Positions 26,801 to 41,800 of a DNA stretch of 64,000 bases are shown piece by piece. The notes under the pieces were generated by a model. That model had not been told where the DNA came from and did no database searches. It saw only the letters and a list, made by a program, of their open reading frames with translations. Positions within the stretch are counted from its first letter, which is position 1. Every line of letters starts with the position of its first letter. Source of the DNA: Lineus longissimus (taxonomy: Eukaryota; Nemertea; Pilidiophora; Heteronemertea; Lineidae); contig NC_088308.1 in NCBI RefSeq assembly GCF_910592395.1, positions 24,879,501 to 24,943,500 on the forward strand, given 5' to 3'. A program made the position numbers and the translations under genes.

Positions 26801-29800
26801 TACCTTGCAGAGAGTTACCTACATTCAACCATGTCAAGCAGTTAAAATTACAAGCAAATTAATGTTAAATGTCATATATATCGTACAACACATGAATGAA
26901 GAAATAAACTGGTCAAAAACATAGGTTTGGTTCGAAAGCAGAGACATTGGTCAGGTTTTGATTACTCGGGGAGACTGATCAAGTTACATGGCTGCATGGT
27001 AGAACAGGAGAAAAAGCAATTTTCAAAGGAGATCTCATATATCTAATTCATAAGAGAGGTAAGAGATATCTCACCCGGACATGGGATTTCAATTTCCAGG
27101 AGTATTGAATAAAAGTCACTGTCTAACAAAAATCACATTTCAAACACATCTTTGTCTCAAGGTATCACCAGGTATCAAGGCATCACCATAATCTAAATGT
27201 GGCCCTTTCAAGACCTTTGAAAAGTTTGGCCTATATGATAAGCATAAACATCAATCTTCAACTATGTCTCAGTGTTTATACATTCAAATGTCAAATCACT
27301 TAAAGAACGTGGGGGGATGAGGTATTGCGTTTTGATATAAGATCTCCTTCAAAGTCAGGGAGCAAAGAAGAGGCAAATGGATTCATCCATGAATCTTCCA
27401 ACCCTACTTCAAAGGCACAAGCGATTATCTAAGTCCATGAAAATGCTCGCTTTGTCATAAGATTACACTCCCTTGAGAGGTATTTCCTTTGGCATAACCA
27501 ATGCACCAGTCATACCCTATAAAACTGCAAATGCTACGTTTAATTCTTTCCAAAGACGTGAGGAGAGGAAAAACTTACAAATTAGCCCCGTAGCACCACA
27601 AGACATAAGGACAAGTGGGTAAGGTAATGCAGAACTAGAAAGCTAAATATCTCACTTAGATCTTTCGGCTACATGTAAGTCTTAATTTTGTAATACTGAA
27701 ATATTGTTTGCCAATATCAGATGATATAAGATGTGAGAAGGTCATTTCCGCCAGGGGTTTGAGTCAAAGAACTTCTTCTTTCTTGCAAAAAACGCAGTCC
27801 ATAAATACATGTTAAAATCTCTGGAGTTGCATTTTTTAGGGCTAAGTCGCGCCTGCCCAAAAATCGACTTTCATGGATGAATCATCAGAAAGATCTGCTG
27901 TATGTGCCTGGAACACGTCGACCTTCTGATAACTCAGAACAGGTAGTGCGAGTCATTTGCAAAGCAAAAGTTTGGAGAGGAAGAACACACCATCAAATAA
28001 ACACTTGGAAACAAGTTTGTCAAATCCGTATTGTAGCTGATTATCACATGTGACAGTTTCATATAGATGGACAGCACTGTTAACAGGGTAATTCTAGCCA
28101 AGCTTACTGCGTAAAAAAATATATTTATACATCTTAATACACGCCATTCCATTGCATATGTTAGCTAGCCGCTACATGCACAAAGTCAGTGATAATCCTG
28201 TGTGGCCGAGAGCAGAGCGCTGTCATTACGTCTAGCTGCCTGCCATGTCTCAGAGTCACAGTACAAACATTGAGCTCAGCAAAATAAGGAACAAGTTATT
28301 GAGTGACAAGATCACAATAGACGTGTCTGTCGAAATAAATTTGTGTGATTTTGGTGCAAATAATGGTACAGTAATCCAAGTACACCACCAAGGACAGGAC
28401 TTATGATCACGACTACTGTAGACACCACACTTGACAAAATCTTAGTGACTTTTTAGACATACGGTGTGTTCGAGAATATCCGACTGAAATTTCAAGAAGA
28501 GGACTTCACAAGATTTGACTGACAATCTTTACAAAAACTTTGTTTTTGGACTGAAATTCCAAGAAGACCTCACAAGATTTTACAAACAATTCCAAAAAAT
28601 ACTTCAAAACTGGACATAGCCAAGATCAACAACAACCGGACCAGCCTGTCTGATATTTGACACCAATTTGGGAAAAAAAATACTACCTCACAAAAGTTGC
28701 AAATGAAAATTTGGGTAAGTGATATCTGGGATGAAGAAGAGGCCAAAACAGAGGGAAAAAATAAATGTTTCAGGGCTGCATTTCAAATTGATAGCTTTTG
28801 GTCAGTGTTCAGATTTGGTAGTTTTACATGTAGCTGCGATAGTTCAAGAGCTGTTTGCTAACTTGTTCCCATGCGTGTTTCGACCAGAATAGTGGTCGGG
28901 TAAGATAGCCTGACAGAGGTTATCAAGGACAAACAGGAGATGCGTTGGTTTTGCTTGCTTTGTTGCACTTTTGGTTAAGACAAGGCATGCAGTCACTGGA
29001 AAGCAAGATTAAGCAGGCAAAATGATAACTTACGCTTACCAGTGATACTGCAGAGTAGGCGGAGCGTAGGTGCATCGCTGCCATATTGGTTGATCATGCC
29101 CTTTTGAGAGGCCTTTGGCAGCGGAATGGTCAGAGTGATCGGCTTGTGGAATTTGCGCCTACGTGGCTCAACGGTGACGATGGGACTCACCGCAACTCGG
29201 TTGCCAAGGAGTTTTGCTACCTGATCTGGTGGTACAGGTTGGGCCTGAAGGGAAGCATTCATGGTTAGCATGCATCTGTCTATAGTGGCGAAAAACAATG
29301 AACACATCTAAGTCCAGCATTCAGAGAATGAATTTACTTCTGGTGTTATGAACAAACTGAAAGACTGTATATCTTTGGTAATTCAAAACTGAAAGTGAAA
29401 TTTAACTCTTTACACACGGATAGGGAAACGAGAACCACTGATGGCTATGGGGGTGCAATGTCAACTTGTTCTTGATTTATGTCACATTCCTGTCACCAAC
29501 AGGACACACCAAACCAAATAAGTTTGAGTCACCGGGGTCACTTCCAATACCCCACATACCTGTAGCCCAACCTTGATCTTCTTGGTGAGAGCGCCCTCTG
29601 GGAAGACAGCCTGAACCTGTGGTACGACAGTGGAACTGATCATACCGCCCTCGTATCCAATGTTGTTGTTCTCTTCACGGATGCGTGTGACGAGGGCAAA
29701 GTATTGTGGAAAATCAGTGGTCAGGATGCGGGTGATGCGCTTATGGTACAGGTCTTCTGCAGATTCAAGATCTGGAAGGAATGATGAAATGCGTCAATAT

Positions 29801-32800
29801 GAGAATGGTTTCAAGAGAATGTGAACACAACATGATAAAATCAAGACTGGAAAAAGAGCCCAGCACCTCCAAAGGATGCGGTGAGTAACAAACCATACTA
29901 GCTATCGTTGCAGATGTTAAATCATCAAGAAGATTCCAAGTCCTACTGGCCTTTGCGTGCGCAAGTGGTGTAGCTCCCCCTCCCGTGCAGGGAAGCTACT
30001 CTTGAGTTTAGAGATAAACCTTGATTTTGATCAAATCTATAAGATTGAGAGGCAATATTAATAGTCTCATAAAAGTTAGCTCCTCCTTTGGACTGCAACC
30101 ATGGAGCACATGCATTTCCATTAATGTCCTTGCTGACATGGACACCCATGACCACAAAGCAAAGGTACTTGGATTGAGCAGGGTATGCATGAACCATACA
30201 TGTACACCAAACCATGAGATCAATATCACTGACTAAAAAACCATGATTTTGTCAGAGCACCACATACAAATACCAAATTCCCCAGAATAACTGTTTTTAC
30301 CCGTCTTTTCAAAGGCACTTTCAATGTCCAAAGCTGTGCGTAGAAGAAAGGCCAGTTAACATGATATAACAAGCTTTTTCATGTCAAGAGTAAGTGCTGA
30401 TATAGTAAGCCATGATATAAAGGTCAGGTAGCATCAGTTATGATGATTTTCTCATTCCGCCTTCTCCAGAGAAGGCACTCATTTCCACAAAGCTGAAAGG
30501 CTACTATGATAGAAAACCACCAGCTACGAGACCAGTTCTGGTCATCTACTAGACAACATCTGGCTAAACTCAATCATCTAATGACCTCTGTTCCCTGGAA
30601 CAAGCTTTGTGATGGGATGAGTGAGACCTTTGATCTACGTGTACTTCAAAAACATACCTTCAAAGCTACCTCCAAGCGCTTCATGCACAGCTTCTTCGGT
30701 GGCCTCGATGGGATGTTCACGCCAATTCTCGCCGTCGTCGCTACGCATGATCAGAACCTCACGTTCTTTACCACGCATTGAGGCAAAGTGTGGCACTTCA
30801 AGGATGACAGGTCTGCAGAAGAAGAAACCCATTAGTGATATTAAAGATGAAAGTCCAACCAAGCAATGAAATGACATCATGGAGCGATCCCAACTTCTAG
30901 AACAAGACGGGTAATGACATCAAGACTTCATTCTTCAGCTTTTGCTCAGACCAGGGCAGTTTTGCTAATCACTACAGTTTCCAACAATTCAAGCCGCTTG
31001 TGATGAAGAACTGGCTCAAATGTGGCTGACTGAATTTGACATTGTGAGCCTAATCAGTAATTCAACAACTCGAGCAATACCCCAGCAGGCTTTTATCCAT
31101 TCATACACTTACCCCAAGAATTTGGTTCCAACAGGTCCCATCTCCAACAGCCTGCTAGCCAGTCCCTCTCCCTCCATCATTGGTGGTGGGTGTAGCAACT
31201 TCTCTTTCTTGACGAGGCGGCACGTGACACGGGTCGGCATGGAGGCCTTCCTTGGTGGAATGATGATGCGCACCCCCTGGTGGCGGCATCCACGCATGGC
31301 ACCCCCGCGGGCATCTACCATGAAGCTGATCAGGAAACTGGAAGAGAAGATGATAGAGCATTATACACAGTCAAATAGGTATCAGAAGTTCCATTGAAGA
31401 AGCCACACACAGATGAACACTTCTGCCGCTGCTTAAGATCATAATGGTGAGGATGCATTGTATGTAACAAAATTTTCCCCTTTCTGCAGTTTAGAGTTGG
31501 TTTTTAGGCCTTAAGGCATACATTTGCTTGACAGATGTTAAACATTGAAGGATAACCAGCACTTGTACTAGCTAGTCTTTGTCTCAGATGGAATCGTCCA
31601 TATTTCTATTTTGGAAAATCCTCCCAGCTGAATTTTGGTAATCATCATTGAGAAATCTGCCGTTACATGCGTTAGTAGGATAGAATGTAGACCCGCCTCC
31701 TGTTCTTGAATTTATTATTCAGTGTTATTTCAAATGATTTTATATAAGGTTTACCTAGCACGAAGTCAGATGAGATCTTGAGACAGACAGGTACATTAAC
31801 ACAGAGAATTAGCAGCAAATAGTCATTCATAATTGTAAGAAAACATTCATTCAAATTAACACATCAAGAGAGTTTTAGACTATTATCATAGTTGGAAGAA
31901 ACGACACACGATTTATCACCTTGACACACAAGGCTTTGAGAACGCAATGCCCCCTTTACTCCAGTTTAGGCAGGGGTTTTGAACTTGGGGTGAGGGGCTA
32001 CCATATATAACGATACCAATTATTGCTGTTTAGAAGGCGTCCTGACAGCTCAGGGCAAGTTTCACAAAGCTTTATAGAAGTCATATATGAAACATGTCTC
32101 TAAAAGATGTGATGTATGTGCCAGTGAAAGATCTGCTATTACAGCCTCATCTAAGTTATCACTAGCTGTGCTCTAAATGGTTGTGCTGGAACAGCAGCTA
32201 GAGTGAGTGAGGCAGGGAGGGTATAGTTAAATCAATGACACAACAGGTCTGAATCTAAAGCAGTTTTTCTTTTCTTTCTCTTCCGGTAATGTTTTCTATT
32301 GAGGTCTGGTATCATGCATGTAGGATCTGGGGTTTGTCTCGTGCAACTCTTGAGAGAGAAGAGGCTCATACACAAAACAGATATCACAAGTCATAGTTTG
32401 AACAAAATAGGTTAGAAGTTTACAACACACAGTAACATTTGAACTGTACTAGCCGTTGAAATCATACATAAGCAGCGTTCAGAGCAAATTCCGCCATGCT
32501 TGACACAGGACTCTTCCATATATAACAAATTCGTTGTTTCTGAGATGCCCATCCCAGTGGAGAGCCTCAAACCAGTGCCCTTTCATGGAACCAGCCAAAT
32601 CCATAGATGAACCCATAACCATGATATCTGAGATCTAATGCAACAGGATATATCGTAACAATGAGGTTTTTCCAATACCATGACTTATATGGTAATTTAT
32701 CAAGTTGTATACTCATTAACCTTTCCTGACTTCATACCAAGAGTTATAGCCTCTTGGCTCCAATGGGTGAAGAGATCGCCCAAGTGGCATATTTAGGCCA

Positions 32801-35800
32801 GCCGAAGCCTATGCAAATGAGGCGTAACAAGAAATGTCCCCGAAGTTTATGGTACACAACTCCGCCAACATTTCATATGAACTTTCAGCGAAGCAAGAAA
32901 GATCTTCATTTGCATTTATTAGTTTAGATGGAGAACATGCAAAAACTTTTATAATATACTGTAACATGATAACCACAAAACTTTTACATATTGCGTTAGT
33001 TTAACCTACGACCTGATAGTTAGATCAAGAACAACATGAATAATGGAAAAGGTTTTATTCATTGAGTAAAGTGAGACAATACAACACTTATATCCACAGC
33101 ACAGTTCAAGTCACAAATCAAGTTAAAAAGACAACACCCGGTGAATATTGTCACCACAGCAATGATTAGCGGTGTGCCTGAAGCACTGTAGCCTACAGTG
33201 TAATGCTTCCTTGAAAGTAAGGGCATCAGCAAAATACAGAATAGAATTGTCAATGAGTTTTTTCTCAAGCAAAAGGACACATACGGTGAAAAAAGTGTGA
33301 AACTATCAAAGTAGTATCAGGCTTGAGTTTTCAGTGATATGTCTGCTTCCGTGAAAACAGCCCTCCCTAATCCAAGGGTTCTCAAGGGAGGCAAACAGCA
33401 CTCATTGGAGCCTACTCCATACTCTGCTGAATGCTGCTAAACTTCAAGGAAGAATCTGATACTGATGAAAAGAACACCCAGTGATGGAAGAACTACATGG
33501 TGTTATAACAGTCTTTACCTCTTCCATTTCAGTTTGCTAGAAAATAAGAATGGGTGATGAAAGGAAAATGCAGATTAGTAAAAGCAGAGGCAAGTTTGGG
33601 TCCGAAAGGTCAAGAATTTATGCAAGTTTGGACCCTTTGAACAATTAACACCATGCGAAACTGATGAAAATGCACAAGGTGACAGTTAGAGGCAATCAGA
33701 TACTATGAGCATGGTTGTTAAGCACTACCAACCCCCCCCCTCCCCCTGAATATATTCATAGCCATCATTTACTTTAGTTAGATGGCCATCTAAGACTGCC
33801 CATACCAAGATGCAACTGAAACTAATAGTCACCTCTCATGCCAAAAATAATTCTGAAGGTAGTGGGGAAGTCAGAGGTCACAGCTCTTGGTGTTCTTTTG
33901 AAGGGATGGTCAACTTTCCAAATCGTCATAAGGGCCACCAATTATTAAAGAGATCAGGCCAATCTAATATTCCTACTCTCTCATCAAGTATGATGATAAA
34001 CAGAGCTTACATGTAAGTATGGCAAGTGGAGTTGCATACTTGCAGGGGAAATCAAAAATATCTGTCCAGCATGAATGAACAGACCAATGCTCTGATTACC
34101 AACACAGATTAGCCCATGTAAACATGAGAGGGGTGAATGAAAGTTCAAGGCATCCAGTATCCAGCATATGTTAATGGAAGCCAACCAACTCTGATCTTGA
34201 CCCTGACAAAATTAGCCATCCCTTGTCCCTCAAGGCAGGGGAATTAAGACCAGAAGACATTGATAATATGAGCTCATAATCTGGGAAATCCAAGCACTTA
34301 CAGAATACTACAGTGACATTCACAGGCAAAAGGCTTTAGAGAAACCAAGGACACTATCAGACTCATGCCAAGTGCTTCAAATATCCAATAGGCTAGTCTG
34401 AGAAATTTGACTTTTAGATAAGTACAGGGAAATAACTACACATGTCATCATTTTCAAGCTTACCCTGAGAAGACTGGAATCCTTTCCACCTGGACGTTGT
34501 CAGGTTCGTATGGAGTGAACTTGGTGCCACTGTATGAGGACATTTCTCGTCCATCCTGCATGGCCGCAGTTGGCTGTTTCTGGTGCATCTCGATATTCGC
34601 TGGTGTCCAAGCGGTGTAGGCCTGGCTTGCTTCAATTTGGTCAAATTTCTCTTCCACTAGTGGCTGAAGAAGTAGAAAATAGGAATGAACAGATTTTCAT
34701 TTTCACAATCAAATATTGGCAACATTTGGTCTATCAGAGATTGTTTCAGACAATACAGATGAGTTTCAAGACTAATCTACCTACCGGTAGGATGAATACA
34801 TACAGCTATTTCTTACACTTGACTTCAAGGCAGTCAAATATCAAATGTTAGCACAGATATTTCTTACACTAGGCCTCAATGCACTCTAAAACTAAGGGTA
34901 GCACTCGCACATTCAAATATCAAATTAGCAGCACAGTTACTAGACTTTGATTCTCTCATATATCACTCTGTGGTAGCACAGCCACCTGACCTCGATGCAC
35001 TCAGATATCAAGGGGTAGCATAGACACTTAACCTCAATGCACTCAAATATCAGACACTTGACCTCGATGCACTCAATTATCAAATGGTAGCACAGACACT
35101 TGACCTAGATGCACTTAATTATCTAATGGTAGCACACACTTGACCTCAATGCACTCAAATATCAAGGGGTAGCACAGACACTTGACCTTGATGCACTCAA
35201 ATATCAAAGTGTGGTATCTTTAGGCATCCCAACACACCAGGCCATTTCTGGCACAACGCAGCACTAAATGGACATTTAATGCATCCATTACTGTAAATCT
35301 CAACCCATCTCCCATAATCTCTAGTATTGCAGCAGACTGATCATATTCATATGATATTCACGATTAATGGTACACAGCTGGATCAACTACCACAGGGCCA
35401 CTTAGTACGCTGCATACACATTCATAGGAGAAATCTAGCAGAGAAAGTATTTAGCGATTTCATGAGAAACCTGATGGAAAATGCATCCAATGGGAAACTG
35501 CTCCTGTATATTTTAGCAAACTTTTAGATTACTGATCAGCGAATTAATAGCCAATCGTTGTTCTATTGTTGATCAATGATTGATTGTGATAAAAACTTTC
35601 TCTTTCCATGGGCTGTCAGAGCAATCAGACACCAGACATGCCAGATAGCTGCTGATTTTTAATAACCAGAGGCAAACACAACACCCAGCGATAATCAAAA
35701 GCAACACATCATCAACTCATAGTTTTTTTTACAGCAGTGTAATGGGAAAACCCACTTCCTGGTAAAACCTGTTTAACCTTCACATATAAACCCCTGCACA

Positions 35801-38800
35801 AAGACCATTATGAGCCCCAGCCATTATCCCAATGTCAATTCATGAACCTTTGCGCAGATGCCAGAAAAATGATGATAAAAGCCAAACCTCATTAGTGCAA
35901 ATTATCCATTGAATATCCACGTTATGGGTATTTTTTCAAACTATCCGTTTTTTCAAACTATCCGTTTTGCAATGTAATCCTTGATTTTGCGCTGACCACT
36001 ATTTTTCCACAACAAGTACCGCGTCAAATCCACACACATCTGTTGGCGATGTTGTGAGTCGGTACAATGCATGCCAGGGACACGAGCCATGACAATAGGC
36101 TCAATTTGCTCCAGGCTGGATACAATTAGAGCTAACCAACCCTACTGACAATGGAAGCAGAAAGGTGGTGGGGTAGGTGTAGGGCTGCTCATTATCGAGC
36201 TTGCTAATGAAACTTGGAGGGTTCCGTTTAGCCCTGATGAGCATATGAGGTTTCACTATGATGAATATATGTCCCTGGTCAGATCACCTTCAACCGTGGT
36301 GACGCCAAGTACCCATGAGTTGATACTCCATGTTTGGCTTTATTGGAGAATTTGTCCACTTTAAATGTAATAAAAACTTTTGTGACAATAAAAATCAGCT
36401 CGTAAAAACAAAAGGGTCTATAGTAGCCTAATACGATTCCAGCTGATTTGCTAGAAGAGCAAAATAGGAAATGCGCTTAATTCCAGATAGGGAGGTTTTT
36501 GAGCCTCTCAAACTGATCAGGTGGTGCCTTGTGACATCTTATTTTGTACCCTTTAGTTAAAACTGTCTTTTCCTGCAAAAGAATATGCAACAAAGGGCTC
36601 TGTTAGAAGCGTTGTTTCCATGGAAACTGATCATACACAATGTGATGAGGAGACGATTAACCTTGAGATCATGAGACACAAGGGGACCGGCATCAGACGC
36701 CTGACAAAATATGGATATGAAAACAATATGGCACCTAACAGATAAGATGCATGGAGGTATAAATCGATACGAAGGGCCATGCTGGTAGATTCTTCTTGGA
36801 AGGGTCAATGCCAGAGCAAAGAGTACGATGGATTTCAGTTATTGAGCCATGTTTTAGATTATTGGTATTTCATCCAAATAAGACTATCAATTATCTTTGA
36901 TCAATTGCATCACCTAGCTTCGACAATACACTGTTGCCGCAGATCAAAAGCATAGCTGATAAGACGTAAGAAAGTGTGATCGTCAAGGCCACCATTTTGT
37001 CAGATCATGCGATCATCCATTTGACGCACCACCATGTGCAAAACTCATCAAAAAGACAAGGGATAGGGGAACACCATTGATAGGTGTTCCATTACTCAAT
37101 GGTATGTAATTACCAAGGGCAAATTTGGCAGCATCAATGCAGGGTTATTCTGTCCAAATTGATATCTCTTGCCTCTCCAAACCAATGCAACATGCTACTG
37201 TCATGATGCATGTTCAAGCTACTGGACAACACTTGTGGCAAGTTATTACAAAGCTAGCCAACAAGGGCTGACACATAACCCTTCTCCCCAGACATTATTT
37301 ACCCCCGAATGTCTGTAACAGGCCGTTGATAGCACTTTCCAAATGTATACTGTTCAGTATAACTTCGTGTCAATACGAAATGTTGACTAACATTATGAAT
37401 GAACAATTTGGCATAACATTACAATATATCCCCTAGCATGGAAAGCATTCCAGTGGGTTTGCAACTCCGGATACCGAACCAAAAGTACATGCAGCAAACA
37501 AAGTTCAAAAGGGAGATTTGCACTTCCAATGATGGGTGTGCGATCCTCTGAGATCTGAGTTGGTCAGAATTTTAGAATTTCAGAAAGCAAGCAGAAACAC
37601 TATATAGATACTTGATGGTCCAGAATACAGATGGTTAGTCCCAGTTAGAATCTATTCACCGACGTACCACGCCTTTCCAGACACAATAACCTCTGTAACA
37701 ATCAGCTTAGAATATTTCTACAACATCTTACATTGTCTAGTCCAATAGAGTAGTGCAACTGTACAGGTCAAGAGCTCTGTAGCCTCCTCCTCAATGTTCA
37801 CCTAGCCTATCTACATCCAATTCCTCCAGAACCAGACAACCAACTTCTGATACATAATCTCTTACATAATCCACCTACATACTCAATCCACCTGCAACTG
37901 AAGTATTTATCCAAGGTACATGTAGCCTACGTGGAAGTGTACAGCCTTCCCCCTGTTGATATGACTTGGTTAACAAGCCATGAAGTATTATTTTAAACAT
38001 GCTAAGATGGGATTATTTCCATTTGAATAACTTGGTAGCCTTCCCAGAGTGAAACTTTAGTCATAGCGCAGTATAAGGGCTCTCAAGTCCTTTTCTAGCC
38101 TACCGCCCCCCCCCCCCCCCCCCCCCGTGACTCTTCATTGATCAAATCAATGGAACTACCAACCATAGACTTTCATCCAGTGGATGACACAAGCTGACAG
38201 AACTACACAAGCATTTTCATCATCAGCACTTGAATCAAATGCCAAGTGAAGTGCCTGCACAAGGACACAAGGATAAAAGGAAAGCGGCATGTCTGAATGT
38301 CACATAATTCTCAGTGAAACACAGGCCAACATCAATATTTTCAATGACCTGATAATTGGGGTCATTTGACATTTTATGGGACACTTCCCAATGTGGAATT
38401 TAATGCAGGATAGCCCAAGGCCTACTCAAAAATATAGGCTAGTGGGCTATCACAACAGATAAGATGAACAGAAAGTCAACAGACCACAAGAGTTACAAAA
38501 ATATTAGGGGCCCATATCAACTTTTTTTAGAGTTTAGCCTATCATAGAATGTATGCACTCTGCAATTTTCAATATGCATCACAGTGTACGTGCAAGCCAA
38601 GTATCCCCTGCCCTGAAGAACCTAAATGATAGGCCTACATCCCAAACCTCACCCTCGAACATGCCTTCATGGACAATAACTGTCCTGGATCCACCACTAC
38701 CATAAAATGAAAGAGTTAAAGCCATCAAATTGCTAATGTTTTATATCAAGGAAATTGGGACTATAAAGAAGTTTTAATTGCCACAACATCATGAGGTTCA

Positions 38801-41800
38801 AGTTGACTGGTATGGTGGTAATTTACTTCCTCAGAAATGATAATAGCCTATATATACACTGTATCAATAACTCATGAAAGGTCTGTCTCTCCAATGTGCA
38901 ATGATGCTTTTTACTGTCTTGAGAATGCAGAAGATGACTGTATCTGCAGTATGACAAATACCATACTCCATAGTTAAGGTTACGACTTTAAAGGGTGTAG
39001 AACCTTATAGTTTACTTTAAAGTGACATATCTTCAAACATGATGGACTCCTATGCTCATCAAGGGTGCTGTAAGTTCTTAATCACAATCAAGTTCTCTAG
39101 AAAGTGATGTCTGCTATGAACATGGTTGTTTGCTTTTTGTAGTTGAAGAATGTCAATCTTTCTTGCTGCAATGAAAATCTGAAAGGCCTGAAGACACTTT
39201 GCCTGTGTTGACAGTACAATCTGCACGGCAGGAGGCTCATAGGAGAAGATGTACTGACACCATTGCCCAAAATAGACTGACAAAGGTATCAAAGGGGATG
39301 TATTATGACTTGAGTAACTTCTAGGATTTGATCAAAGAATAAAGATACCCAGCATGACATGTCATTTAAGGACACCTTATAACATGATCACACATGTTTA
39401 ATTGGCCTACATGTAAACTAGATATTTCCAGAAGAGGACATTTAAAGTCAGTGTGTCGCTTGATACCTGCTGCTAATGAAACCAAATCATTCAAGTCAAT
39501 TTAAGACTTAATTGGACACTTTGATGTATACTGAACACTGCCCCCCCCCCCCCCCCGACATGATTCACGGAGGTCGCAACTGATATGGTCTGATCTCTCC
39601 CAGAACACCAAATACTAGATGCTGAGGTAGCAGACGATGCTATTTGAGGGATCAAAGTCTACAGAGATAGCTGGAACATGTACTTGACATTTGGCCTTTC
39701 GATCTCAAGCTATGACTTTTGATTTTTCAGTTCGTTGACAGTATTGCATAATGCAACCATGGTAACTAGCGATGTATGGACAACATCACTATTAGCTGGG
39801 CATCCGGAAGAAGCGAATAATTCTCAAAAGTGTGGAGTGGTGCAGTATTGGTTCTGCATACTACACTGAGTAGACATCTGCTAAAAGTAATATAACTTAA
39901 TGAAATCTCTTGATTTGTTTCATAACACTTGACAAGACGATACTCTATACCCACAACTCGAGTGGCTGAAACAGACCCCACATATATATTGACCCAGCTA
40001 TGCAGGGCACCGATACAACGCATGACAGATGGCCAGCATACATATATATTGCCTACACACACACACATACACGAACATGATGGAGTCGTCACAGCCAATA
40101 TACAGTGGTACATGTAGCACAAATTAACACCATTAAAATGACACAGCAGAATAGATCAAGAATGCACAACCATGATATCCGAGATCTTTCTCACACACCT
40201 ACCGTTTCTATTCCAGAAATCACCACACTAGCTGACAAACCCTCCCCTACTTCCTTACTCCTGCTCTTCAACACTCCCACTGCTCTGGCCTTCAGAGGTT
40301 ACAGGTCATGAAGATAGTTCATGAAGATAGTTCATGAGGACAGTCTGTCATCAATAGTTTGGAGGAGTTGTGTCAACAACCAGAAGCCACAACTGTCTAT
40401 GAGTTCCTATGCTTACTCTAATATCACGGTGTGGTTAACAGTCTCAGCAGGGAACCCAATTAAACAGTGTAGATCGAAATGAAATAGTGCCATTAATGGC
40501 GTGCCATCTTATCTAGTTTCAATGGTGGACTATAATGAAAGTGGGTAGCAAATAATGTGGCCCAGTAAATATGTCAAAATTTTGACATTTATGACTCTCC
40601 ATCCACAAAATCAGCAAGAATCATTGCACATGATCTTGTCACGCTTTGACAGGTCCCTCACAACCAATCTAAAAACTTCAGTCAATCATGGGCGGGTCAC
40701 TTTTTACAGGCAGCAGGTATGGAAGTAAGGGGTTTTAAAAATCATGGACTGTAACTTTCAGAAATGGAACTGCTATTCTCCGAGGATTTGAACAGCTTTC
40801 CAGTGCAGCTTTTCATGCACTTAAAAGCGACCTATGCATGCTAAACATGCTCTTTTTGCCATCTGAACCTGTATGAATAGATGGCCACTTTTGTATTCTG
40901 TGAAATGAAAAAGCATCAACATGGGATTCTAACTGACAGGATGATAGATGTACCCATCACTACCCATTATGAATTCACAGAATGATCAAAGCCCACAGGA
41001 AACAGATCTGGCAATTGATGTAAAACCAAAAGCTTGAACAAGGCCAGCATCACATCACTTTCATGTTTGCTGTTTAGGACCCCTCGATAATTTATTCAAA
41101 GTACTTGGTAATAATTTAATGTTGTTGTCACGCAATCGTTGATTACAGTTGATTAGGCTGTGACAGACTGATGCCATTTTGCCATTGATACACAGAGACA
41201 TAACATAGCCAAGGGTAATGAGCAATCGAAATGAGATGTGCGGCCAAGAACCAAGACCAGCCACAAATATTGACTGAAAGTCATATATCAGTGAGGTCAC
41301 AAAACTAGGACATTTTTCTGGAATGTAATGATTGTGCAGTAATGACCATGACATTATAAATCAGGAAGAGAGGATGTCGGGCCTGGTATAACTCTCACAA
41401 TGTACCAGACATCCTGGTATTATTTTTATTCATGCAAGCCGACACTGGGACAACACCCAATTGTGCTACAGCTGCCATCTATACTTTCTAACAATCAAAA
41501 CAAGAATTTCAGTCCCTCCGTTTTAATAATGGCAGTGAACAAAACCAACCTGTATCACATTTCTTTGTGGGGTATGGTGGTTCTAGGGGGTCCACAAGCC
41601 ATAGTCATTTGTCACAGTGTAATGTCACAGAAGTTCAAAATGTCAGCTGCTTTCCTCAACCATACATCTGACGCAGTACTAGAAGGCAATGGTAATGCAT
41701 TTTATAATGTTTCTACATGTTCCTTTCTATTTCTCCATCTTTGATAATTTACAGTTACCCATCCTAATCGTTCCCCATCAGTCTTCTGATCAGGTGCATA

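Larger units (their letters stand above)
21011..29039 (-). other. 8-kb intron inside the ZU5C-UPA module
   Basis: Phase-1 intron between LLCSIT and GPAPAQW. Contains two candidate microexons (23.07 and 23.46 kb), a 39-bp minisatellite (21.15-21.36 kb), a higher-order minisatellite (24.76-25.21 kb) and loose AGAATACCA repeats near 23.17-23.32 kb. No transposase or polymerase reading frame seen. Confidence 0.8.
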
